DNA from: Terrabacter sp. Root85 | GTDB lineage: Bacteria; Actinomycetota; Actinomycetes; Actinomycetales; Dermatophilaceae | Assembly (NCBI RefSeq): GCF_001429185.1 | Contig: NZ_LMIW01000001.1 | Span: 1,143,490-1,207,489 of the forward strand | Length of the DNA stretch: 64,000 nucleotides | Direction: 5' to 3' | Part shown: piece after piece, positions 27,664-34,659 of the stretch | How the letters are laid out: each line of letters begins with the position of its first letter | How positions within the stretch are numbered: position 1 is the first letter of the stretch | Notes under the pieces: generated by a model | The model's input: only the letters and a program-made list of their open reading frames with translations | Databases searched by the model: none | Told to the model about the DNA's origin: nothing | Made by a program: the position numbers and the translations under genes

Positions 27664-28479
27664 TCACTTCGTGCCGCCTTCCAGGGTTGGAGCGGGGTGG
27701 GTCGCCTTTAGGGTGGAGACCCTTGACTCCAGAGCGGTCAGCGGGTGCGCAAGTAGGCCGCTGAGACACGCCTGTCGTACCAGGCTCCGTGCTGAGATGG
27801 CCAAAGACAGGCCACGCAGCCCCAAGACGCATGCGCACGCAACGATCAAGATCGCCATCCACAACGGAAATTTGGAAGCAGCAGACAACGCGAGGATCAG
27901 CAGGGGCAGCAGGAGACTCAACCGAAACGCGGCCTCACTCTCGTACCGGTCACACGTCGAGTAGATCTCCTTGTTAGCTGACAAAAGTTCTGTCTTGAGC
28001 GTGGCATGGTCGGTGGCTCGTTTCGCCGCCAACTCTGCTTCCAGCTCATCCATCAATTCGGGATCTATCACCTCCCGCATTTCACCCAACGCCCTTCGTG
28101 TTCTTCCAAAAGCCCAATCGCTGGACGCTTCATAGTCAGTGTAATTGGCTCCGAAGTGCCGATCGAGTCGCGAAACTAGAGCTTTCGTGATCCCCTTGTC
28201 CGGGGAAACATCCAACACGCTCCCCACGAGGAAGGCCGCGAATGCCGTGATGGAGAGCGCTGCGCCCTGACCCAGCCATTCCGGCCAGGCCAAGCCCCTA
28301 AATGGTGCCACTAGCGAGTCGAGCGCGTCGGGGAATCGCCAGGCCATTAGCAGGTAAAAAGATGCGAGCCAAGCCGCACCACAACCAAGCGGCACACGAA
28401 GTTCTCGTAGCCCGGGTAGGAGGTTCGTAAGGATGAGGGCCCCCTCTTGATTCACCCCGTGAGGAGGCCCGTGTGGCAT
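27664..28479 (-). CDS. Multi-pass membrane protein of unknown function
   Basis: About 271 aa from ATG 28479; an in-frame start at 28527 is possible and the true start is uncertain. N-terminal hydrophobic stretches lie at about 28-50 (LGCGAAWLASFYLLMAWRF) and 68-86 (ALSITAFAAFLVGSVL). A soluble helical middle contains ELMDELEAELAAKRATDHAT. Two more hydrophobic stretches follow at about 190-225 (LSLLLPLLILALSAASKFPL and WMAILIVACACVLGL). The membrane-soluble-membrane layout is common in phage-defence effectors, but no family is recognised. Confidence 0.6.
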   Translation of the reverse strand: MPHGPPHGVNQEGALILTNLLPGLRELRVPLGCGAAWLASFYLLMAWRFPDALDSLVAPFRGLAWPEWLGQGAALSITAFAAFLVGSVLDVSPDKGITKALVSRLDRHFGANYTDYEASSDWAFGRTRRALGEMREVIDPELMDELEAELAAKRATDHATLKTELLSANKEIYSTCDRYESEAAFRLSLLLPLLILALSAASKFPLWMAILIVACACVLGLRGLSLAISARSLVRQACLSGLLAHPLTALESRVSTLKATHPAPTLEGGTK

Positions 28480-28908
28480 CCACCCACACGCTACCGCTAG
28501 TGATCGGCGTGCGCACCCGATAGCCACAAGGTTGCTGGCGTGATCCAGTGGCCGAACGGCTCGGCCACCCCACTTGGCGGACCGTGACGTCGGAGCCAGG
28601 CCCCGGCCCGTTGACTCCCCTCATTTGTTGGCTAAGAACGTCCTCTCACTGCAACCACCGCGGGCACAGCCGGCCTATGGCCGACAGCCCTGCCGTACCT
28701 AGAGCAATCGAGCTCAACTGGGCCGAGCAAGACGCAGGCTGGGTCAGCGACCCTGAGCGTCGGGAGCAGCCAGGACTCGCGCCGGAGCGTGGCTTGCCTG
28801 GAGTGTGTCTTGTCTGGAGTGCCATTGCTAAATTGGCCTCTTATTCATCAAGGCGCGGCTGCGCCGCGGGAGCCCCTGCGGGCGGCGCTGGCGCGCCGTC
28901 CTCGGCGG
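28480..28908. other. Non-coding spacer in the island
   Basis: In these 429 bp I see no gene with a plausible start, ribosome site and domain. One rightward frame from 28548 opens MAERLGHPTWRTVT, which faintly recalls the C-terminal box of tyrosine recombinases, but the catalytic Tyr context is absent. The promoter of the membrane protein gene should lie at the left end. Confidence 0.45.
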
Positions 28909-30795
28909 CTACGGGATAATCTCCAGGTTCTTGGCCAACTGGGCCTGCATTCTCGTCCATCGCTTCTTCACGAGCGCGCGGTACTGTGCGTCGGTCATGG
29001 AGTCTTTGCCATTAACCTTTGGGATTGCGGTGTCAGCCGCGGCGCAGAACAGGAGCGCCTCTATCTCCGTTTGTTCTGCTGAGCTGGGCGCCCTGCTGGT
29101 GCGGTTGAAGTACTCATCAATAGTTTCCGACTGCTTTTTTCGGTTCACCGACCGCTCAAGAAGGGCGAGGTTTCCCAAAGCCCCCAAGGGCCATCCGGTC
29201 TGGCCAGCGCCGAGCGTCATCTTGAGGACTCGATCGACGGGAATCAGATGCTCGACATCGTACTGATTCTTTGCTTGATCGTGCACCGAGATTTTCTTGG
29301 AGTAGAGGAACTTCAAGATGACCTTGTCGCTCGATGACACATTTGGCCTCTTGGTCGCTGCCTCCGATAACTGCTCAGTGAGCCAAACCCCCATAGCGTT
29401 CGACCACTCCTCCTTGCTATGCACGGAAGCGTAGTGATCTGATGGCGCGCCAGTTGAGTCCCACACTCGTTCGTATGCGTACGTGTAGAGCGGCCCTCGC
29501 CACGTCTGGCGCATGATGTCGATCAGGTAGTGCTGCGGGAAGGCTGCCCGCAACTTTTGCTCCTTGGCCGCCGCGCCCGGACGGCGCGAGTAGTTCGAGG
29601 CCCGGTCATAGCCGTGCGCTGCGGCCGCGGCGACCATGCTGACTATCTGCAGCTCACCGTGTGCTAGAGCACTGGACTCCTTGGTCAGCGACAGGGCAAG
29701 GAATGGAGCGAGCGTCTCGTCAACCAGCTTGGCGGCCTTGAGGATGCACTCAGTGACAGCATCGAGCTTGTATCGGCCCCGCCCGTCCTTCTCGAGCTGG
29801 CTGGGGATCTCGTCCATGTCTTCCAAGCGCAAGCCTAGGACTAGGGCGACCAAGGGGAAGGCAGAAGACGACTTGCTCGCCTCGGCTGCGGATGCAGAGA
29901 ACAGGCGTGGAAATTTCTTGCCCAGTACCTGACTGAGGCCGAATAGGTACTCGAACAGACTAGCCTCGTTAGCGACCTGGGACCTGTCGACGGTATACCC
30001 CTCGCTTTCCAACTTGGCATAGCGTCCGTCGATCGCTGCGCGAATCTCCTTATCGGCGACGCGCACCTTCATGCCAACCCACGCAGCGGCGAAGATCTCG
30101 TACTTGGACAAGATCGTGCCCTGCGTGTTAATGCGTTCGAAGATCTCAGGGAGTGCCCCATCCGGTCCCGAATAGATGAGAACTGGGATCTCATATGTAC
30201 CGATGTCGACGCGGGCCTCAATCTGCTTCAGCAGTTCCAGAACGTGCACCTGCAGTTTCTTGTCTTGGGCCTTTGTAGTCTCGGGGAGGCCTAGTTGAGC
30301 ACAAACGCTTTCGACCAGTTTCGACCACTCGAAGGCCGTTCGGTCGACCTTCTTAACGGTCCTAAGCCACTCGACAATCGCGTTACTGACCGCCTCGTCG
30401 GTCGGAGGCTTTCGTTTGAATAGGGCCCGCAGTTCCGCAGCAAGCTTGCCCACTTGGTCCACGGGCAGCAGTTGCGCTGTGGCCTCGGCGAACGGGGCTA
30501 GGAGGTGGTCAGCGATGGTGTTCGCTCGCTGCAAGCCATCTACGATCGCATACACCGGAGAGTCGACGGACTTGCCATTGATAGTAACGCGGCGTTTGGT
30601 TCGCTCACTCAACAGGAGGGCGCCGATCGGATACCCTGACACGATCGAGTCGATCAGTTCTTGTCGCTTCTTGGGAGGCCACACAAGCGATCGCTGGAAC
30701 TCCGGAACTTCGAAGGAGATGGGATCTTCCAGGGCTGGGCCAGTCTTGACGGTCGCGAGTCTGGACAGTCGCCAGAGAACCGGTTGCGTTGCCAT
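28909..30795 (-). CDS. DUF262/DUF1524 protein (GmrSD-like)
   Basis: The architecture matches GmrS-GmrD type IV restriction enzymes and related defence proteins. The 628-aa product starts at ATG 30795 after GAGGGG. The N-terminal DUF262 domain has VPEFQRSLVWPPKKRQELID (30-49), GYPIGALLL (54-62), IVDGLQRANTI (84-94), where most homologues have DGQQR, and FERINTQGTILSKYEI (219-234). The C-terminal DUF1524 HNH-like nuclease has YDVEHLIPVDRV (512-523), a conserved Asn in GNLALL (542) and VNRKKQ (550-555). GmrSD cleaves glucosylated hydroxymethylcytosine DNA. Here the target is unknown, and being last in a methyltransferase operon is notable. Confidence 0.85.
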   Translation of the reverse strand: MATQPVLWRLSRLATVKTGPALEDPISFEVPEFQRSLVWPPKKRQELIDSIVSGYPIGALLLSERTKRRVTINGKSVDSPVYAIVDGLQRANTIADHLLAPFAEATAQLLPVDQVGKLAAELRALFKRKPPTDEAVSNAIVEWLRTVKKVDRTAFEWSKLVESVCAQLGLPETTKAQDKKLQVHVLELLKQIEARVDIGTYEIPVLIYSGPDGALPEIFERINTQGTILSKYEIFAAAWVGMKVRVADKEIRAAIDGRYAKLESEGYTVDRSQVANEASLFEYLFGLSQVLGKKFPRLFSASAAEASKSSSAFPLVALVLGLRLEDMDEIPSQLEKDGRGRYKLDAVTECILKAAKLVDETLAPFLALSLTKESSALAHGELQIVSMVAAAAAHGYDRASNYSRRPGAAAKEQKLRAAFPQHYLIDIMRQTWRGPLYTYAYERVWDSTGAPSDHYASVHSKEEWSNAMGVWLTEQLSEAATKRPNVSSSDKVILKFLYSKKISVHDQAKNQYDVEHLIPVDRVLKMTLGAGQTGWPLGALGNLALLERSVNRKKQSETIDEYFNRTSRAPSSAEQTEIEALLFCAAADTAIPKVNGKDSMTDAQYRALVKKRWTRMQAQLAKNLEIIP

Positions 30796-30871
30796 GATAT
30801 CCCCTCTATTGCAGCCCATTGCGGGTCCAGTAAACTGCGTGTCTCTTTTGGTGTGACTGTGTTTAGCGCAA

Positions 30872-31738
30872 CTAGTTATCCATCATGCCAAGGACGGCAT
30901 TGATTGCCGCTTGCGCCTGCGCGGCGGACAACAACCCTTGCTGCTCCATGCGCTTGACTTCCTGAAGCCTCTCGACGACATCAGAGCGGGATTTTGCAGC
31001 TTGCTGACGGAAAGCGGAACCGAGTCGTTGGAAGTGTGGCTGCATCACGAGCGCGCGGATGATGTCCATAGCCGGATCCACCTCCTTCGCCCCTGGATTT
31101 GGCGGCACGACTAATGGGATGACGTGGTCGGGGCACGCTTGGGCGTGGTCTTGAAGGGCTTGCAGGGGGAGGACCCATGCGTCGCCGTCGAACCTGAGAG
31201 AGGTAAGGACCTGCTGATGTTCCAGAGGGTCGACGTGCACGATCCCAGGGAGCAGCGGGTGAAGAAAGAGCGTCTCCTCCATCTTGCCCTCCGTCCTGCC
31301 TTCTTCCTTTCGACCGCGGACATTCTGAACGATGAACTGGTAACTGCGCTGCTTGGAGAACGAAGACTTGACCGACCAGCGATACTTGGCAGCGTCACGC
31401 AGTCCTGCGACGTCGTCCCCGTCAGCGTCGTGCCCTTGTGGAAGCGTAAGGATGCCCGCCGAGAAGGCGGCGAGAGCGATGCCCCACTCGACCAGCGCCC
31501 CGATGATGAACCGGTTAGCTCGACTGGACGGGTTGAAGTTCTCGACAGCGATGTGCAGCAGCCACTGGAGTTCCTGCGCCAACTGTGGGTCGGCGGCAAA
31601 TGCCTGCTTCAGCTGCGCGAAGTCCGAGGTGGAGTCAGCTGGTGCTGTTGCGTAGCCATGATTAGTTCTGCCGACAACCACCTCGACCCGCGGGCTCGGG
31701 ATTCTGATGTCGATCGGTAGGTGCGGCTCGTCAGACAC
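30872..31738 (-). CDS. Putative PD-(D/E)XK-type restriction endonuclease
   Basis: A 288-aa protein between the C5-methyltransferase and the DUF262 gene. I do not recognise a named family. The order Glu84 (ALVEWGIALAAFSAG), Asp106-109 (GHDADGDDVAG) and the S-x-K of YRWSVKSSFS (Lys124) fits a PD-(D/E)XK nuclease core. The C-terminus is helical (RLQEVKRMEQQGLLSAAQAQ). Position next to a C5-methyltransferase and Vsr is where a cognate type II enzyme would lie. The nuclease assignment is inference from motif spacing and context. Intergenic gaps are 72 and 76 bp, so the genes are probably co-transcribed. Confidence 0.55.
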   Translation of the reverse strand: MSDEPHLPIDIRIPSPRVEVVVGRTNHGYATAPADSTSDFAQLKQAFAADPQLAQELQWLLHIAVENFNPSSRANRFIIGALVEWGIALAAFSAGILTLPQGHDADGDDVAGLRDAAKYRWSVKSSFSKQRSYQFIVQNVRGRKEEGRTEGKMEETLFLHPLLPGIVHVDPLEHQQVLTSLRFDGDAWVLPLQALQDHAQACPDHVIPLVVPPNPGAKEVDPAMDIIRALVMQPHFQRLGSAFRQQAAKSRSDVVERLQEVKRMEQQGLLSAAQAQAAINAVLGMMDN

Positions 31739-31810
31739 CCTCGAACCCTAACCATCGGTGTCCTCTCTGTCCTAGAAAGGAGCGGTCAAAGATGCTGCCA
31801 TGCCGAGAAG

Positions 31811-33313
31811 CTAGCCCACGCGCTGTGTGGCCACTGGGTGGCCTTGGGACATGCTCGATTCGTGCAGGTGAGCGGCAGGCGACAACGCATCCCCGCTTGG
31901 GCTCAGAGTGGCACTCAGCACAGCCTTGACGAGCCGGCCGGGTAGATCCGCAGCACTCTGCTCGACATGTGTCCGAAAGACATGCCATGCCGCTCCGACG
32001 GCCACACCGTTGCCTACCTGCTTGTACGAGGCCTGGTCCCGCTGGTCCCCAAACGAGAAGGAGCGAGAGAAGCCCTGTAGGCGGGCGGCTTCGTGCGGCG
32101 TCAGACGACGTCTGCGGCTGCCGATGATCGAAGTCTGGGTGATTGCAACCAAGGCCGGCAGGTAGGTCGGTGCCTTGGCGCGGATGCCTGATGGCCGGAG
32201 GTGCATGACCGTCTCCCACAGCGATCCGGTGTCCTGCGCCTGCCACTCCAGCTTGCGCCGCGACTCCGGGAACTTGGCGAAGGAGCGGTTGGCTTTTTTC
32301 CAATCATCGATGATGTCGCGGTGCTCGTCGTAGAACCGGGCATTCTTTATGAGGAAGTCAGCCTTCCAGCGCGGCAGGGCGTCCAGCTCAATGGGGTCAA
32401 GTCCTCGCTCCGGAATCCAGGCATCCGCCCACAGGGGGAAGCCCGGGAGGCGTGTACCGCGAGCGGACCACATGCGCTGCACCAGGTCGTCCCAGACGTT
32501 GATCCACTCGGTCTCGTCGCCCGTGAGTTGGTACTTGGACAGGTTCGGGATCGTTGAGTCGTTGTCGAGGATCCAGTCAGCGTCCCAATCCTGCACACTC
32601 CATCCGTCAACGGGGGCGCGAACAACAGTGGGCGGAACGTCAACCTCCGCCATGGCCCGCTCTGGACCAACGTACGTGCCGAGAATGAACACCCGGTCTC
32701 GGACCTGGGGCGTTCCACCCAGCGAAGGCGGCAGGAAGTGCGGTGAGAAAACCGACGGCGTCGACGACACTCGGTACCCAAGCTCGCGCAGCGTCTGGAT
32801 GATGACATCCCACTCATGGCGATGGCGCGGGCCCGCAAGGTTGCGAACGTTCTCCAGGAGAACGACCGCCGGAGTGCGCTCCTCGAGGATCCGCGCGATG
32901 TTCCAGAACAGGGTGCCCCGTGCCTCGTCCATACCGCGCTGATAGCCGGACTTCGAGAAGGGCTGGCACGGGAATCCGGCTGCGAGGACGTCGTGGGCTG
33001 GGACCTCAACGGGTCCGTCGTCGGGCGTCGCGATGGTGATGTCGGTGTTGACGATCGGCTGGTGCGTCTCAGGCAGAGGGTCCACCCAGTTGCGGATGTA
33101 GGTCTGGCGCGCTTCGGGGTCGATCTCGGAGACGTAGACGCACCGACCGCCGGCGTGATCCAGCATGGCGTGAAAGCCGCCGATGCCAGCGAATAGATCC
33201 ACATAGGTGAACGGTGCGAATCCCTTTGGCATAGAAGAAAGCTTAGCTGAGATTTCAGCTGGGTCAAGCTCCCGCGCGGGGTAAGCGGAGCCCAGGGGCG
33301 AGGCGTCCATCAT
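31811..33313 (-). CDS. DNA (cytosine-5-)-methyltransferase
   Basis: Transfers a methyl group from SAM to C5 of cytosine in a specific DNA site. Length is 500 aa, with an alternative start at M28 (MPKGFAPFTYVDLFAGIGG). Motif I is DLFAGIGGFH (39-48), motif IV GFPCQPFSKSG (113-123) with catalytic Cys116, motif VI ENVRNL (154-159), motif VIII QVRDRVFILG, motif IX RRLTPHEAARLQGF and motif X YKQVGNGVAV near 428. A long target-recognition region of about 190 residues lies between VIII and IX. About 60 residues follow motif X. The recognition site cannot be read from sequence. A Vsr gene directly upstream implies repair of deaminated 5mC at its sites. Confidence 0.93.
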   Translation of the reverse strand: MMDASPLGSAYPARELDPAEISAKLSSMPKGFAPFTYVDLFAGIGGFHAMLDHAGGRCVYVSEIDPEARQTYIRNWVDPLPETHQPIVNTDITIATPDDGPVEVPAHDVLAAGFPCQPFSKSGYQRGMDEARGTLFWNIARILEERTPAVVLLENVRNLAGPRHRHEWDVIIQTLRELGYRVSSTPSVFSPHFLPPSLGGTPQVRDRVFILGTYVGPERAMAEVDVPPTVVRAPVDGWSVQDWDADWILDNDSTIPNLSKYQLTGDETEWINVWDDLVQRMWSARGTRLPGFPLWADAWIPERGLDPIELDALPRWKADFLIKNARFYDEHRDIIDDWKKANRSFAKFPESRRKLEWQAQDTGSLWETVMHLRPSGIRAKAPTYLPALVAITQTSIIGSRRRRLTPHEAARLQGFSRSFSFGDQRDQASYKQVGNGVAVGAAWHVFRTHVEQSAADLPGRLVKAVLSATLSPSGDALSPAAHLHESSMSQGHPVATQRVG

Positions 33314-33436
33314 GGCAAGTCATACCTCCGTTGATGCACATCCCGGAGGCCGACCCGATGCGCTTGTAGTTGGTTGATCGATGCTGCGAGGCAGCCCACC
33401 ACAAGCCGCCGACAACGTTGGTCGCAACATGCCCCG

Positions 33437-33844
33437 TCAGGCCAGAAGGAGTTTGGCGACCGCTGTTGGGTCGTCCTGAACGCGGCACTCCCACACCCGC
33501 ACGACGTGCCAGCCGTACGCCTCGGCGAGCTCAGTGGACCGCTTGTCGCGCTCGGCATTTCGGCGCATCTTGTCTTCCCAGAGGGACGCGTTCGGTCCGG
33601 TCCAAGGTCTCTTCCGTCCGTGATCTGGGCAGCCATGCCAGAAGCACCCGTCCACGAAGACGGCGATGCGTCGGCGCGGTAGAACGAAGTCAGGCGTGCA
33701 TCCCTTGGCAATGCGAGGGTGAAGGCGAAAGCGGCCTCCGATGGCATGCACGGCCTTCCGCAGGAGCACCTCAGGCGCGGTGCTCGTTCGCCTCCGGCCG
33801 GCGAGGTGGGACCCGGCACGGGTGCTGACCCACTGCTCAACCAC
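33437..33844 (-). CDS. vsr: Very short patch repair (Vsr) endonuclease
   Basis: Vsr nicks DNA 5' of a T:G mismatch created by deamination of 5-methylcytosine. The 135-aa protein (GTG start) matches family length. TPDFVLPRRRIAVFVDGCFW (50-69) contains the catalytic Asp52, with the Phe-Trp-His and following His70/His75 in HGCPDHG, corresponding to the active-site and intercalating region of E. coli Vsr. GWHVVRVWECRV lies at 111-122. It is the first gene of the vsr-methyltransferase-nuclease-DUF262 cluster, with 123 bp to the next gene. Confidence 0.93.
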   Translation of the reverse strand: MVEQWVSTRAGSHLAGRRRTSTAPEVLLRKAVHAIGGRFRLHPRIAKGCTPDFVLPRRRIAVFVDGCFWHGCPDHGRKRPWTGPNASLWEDKMRRNAERDKRSTELAEAYGWHVVRVWECRVQDDPTAVAKLLLA

Positions 33845-34010
33845 CCGGCGAGCCTACGTCGATGCGGGTCGCGGGGCCATCTCGCCTTGATCCTCACCAT
33901 GCTGGTCACAGTGCTCTCGCCTCGAGCTCGCGGGCAGACGCGCACGCCGCAAGGGTCGACCTCGCCCCCGTCGGGCTTGCCGTCCCCGGCGGGGAGGTAG
34001 GTTCAGTTCC

Positions 34011-34412
34011 ATGAGTGACGAGTGTCGGCATGGCATGAACCCGCAGTGGTGCTCGATGTGTCGCGGTGTCGACGACAGCGCTTTCAACGGCGTGCGCGGA
34101 ACAGGACTGCAGGGCGGCCAGGCTAAACAAGATCAGTTGGATCGGCTCTGCCGTCAGCTGGGCGTCCCAACCGTTCCCGTCGGTGTAGGCAGCAGTTTGC
34201 CGTCGCACATCTTCGAGGCCGCCGCTCGCCAGTGCGGCGTCCCGCTTGGATCCATGCCGGAGATCGGGGAAGCCCTTGCCCGCAAGGCTGGCCTCCCTTG
34301 GACCGCCGACTGTGACAGCCGCGGCACGGTGAGTGGCGGCGGATCCACCGTCACGCGAGAGGGCCTCGACGTAATCAACAGGGCTGTTGCTGGACTGCTT
34401 CTTCGCAAATAA
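34011..34412 (+). CDS. Small protein with N-terminal Cys/His zinc-binding motif
   Basis: A 133-aa protein. The N-terminus MSDECRHGMNPQWCSMCRGV has a C-x2-H/C-x2-C arrangement likely to bind zinc. The rest is Gly/Ala-rich with GVPLGSMPEIGEALARKAG and no catalytic motif I recognise. A GGGGAGG ribosome site is well placed. It reads divergently from vsr and ends 140 bp before attR. Similar short CxHG...WCxxC proteins occur with restriction and HNH genes in actinobacteria, but the role is unknown. Confidence 0.65.
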   Translation: MSDECRHGMNPQWCSMCRGVDDSAFNGVRGTGLQGGQAKQDQLDRLCRQLGVPTVPVGVGSSLPSHIFEAAARQCGVPLGSMPEIGEALARKAGLPWTADCDSRGTVSGGGSTVTREGLDVINRAVAGLLLRK

Positions 34413-34444
34413 CGTCAGGCGTCCCCCTGCCTCCGGCTTCCTTG

Positions 34445-34466
34445 CGTACTGCAACGAAGTACTGCA
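34445..34466 (+). repeat. GTACTGCA double repeat, right copy
   Basis: CGTACTGCAACGAAGTACTGC carries two GTACTGCA copies with a 6-bp spacer, matching 22441-22462 near the left end. It lies 86 bp inside attR. Confidence 0.7.
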
Positions 34467-34551
34467 ACAGGCCCAGCTGCTGGTGCCTTCAACAGACAAT
34501 CCACGGCGCCCGCCACACCTGGACGCTGTAACCCGCGATCCTTGCGCCGAG

Positions 34552-34597
34552 TTTGCAAAGCAGGGGGTTAGGGGTTTGAGTCCCCTTGGCTCCACCA
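34552..34597 (+). repeat. attR: displaced copy of the tRNA-Ala 3' half
   Basis: The 46-bp segment matches 22349-22393 except for one extra A in the anticodon-stem part and a C-to-T change in the T-loop (GGTTTGAGTC for GGTTCGAGTC). It is not part of a tRNA here. The two differences indicate that the integration is not recent. Confidence 0.9.
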
Positions 34598-34659
34598 GCA
34601 ACGACCTCGTCCGTCTCGGGCGGGGTCGTCGTGTTTGCGGGCCAGGGTCGTGCGCGCGA

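Larger units (their letters stand above)
22394..34597. mobile_element. Genomic island integrated at tRNA-Ala (integrase-less)
   Basis: About 12.2 kb lies between tRNA-Ala and a displaced copy of its 3' half. Contents, left to right: whiB-like and replication-initiator-like fragments, an IS21-family element, an ImmA/IrrE protease with a partner gene, a membrane protein, and the DUF262-nuclease-methyltransferase-Vsr cluster, then a small Cys/His protein. Large parts are visibly richer in A and T than the flanks, and the dispersed GGCATAC 7-mer is absent. No integrase, excisionase or conjugation gene remains, so the island is probably immobile unless helped in trans. Confidence 0.85.

Noticed and set aside
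28548..28919. Possible tyrosine-recombinase tail (MAERLGHP) as the missing integrase
   Set aside because: Only a few residues resemble the C-terminal box; there is no catalytic Tyr or upstream catalytic Arg, so an integrase cannot be claimed.
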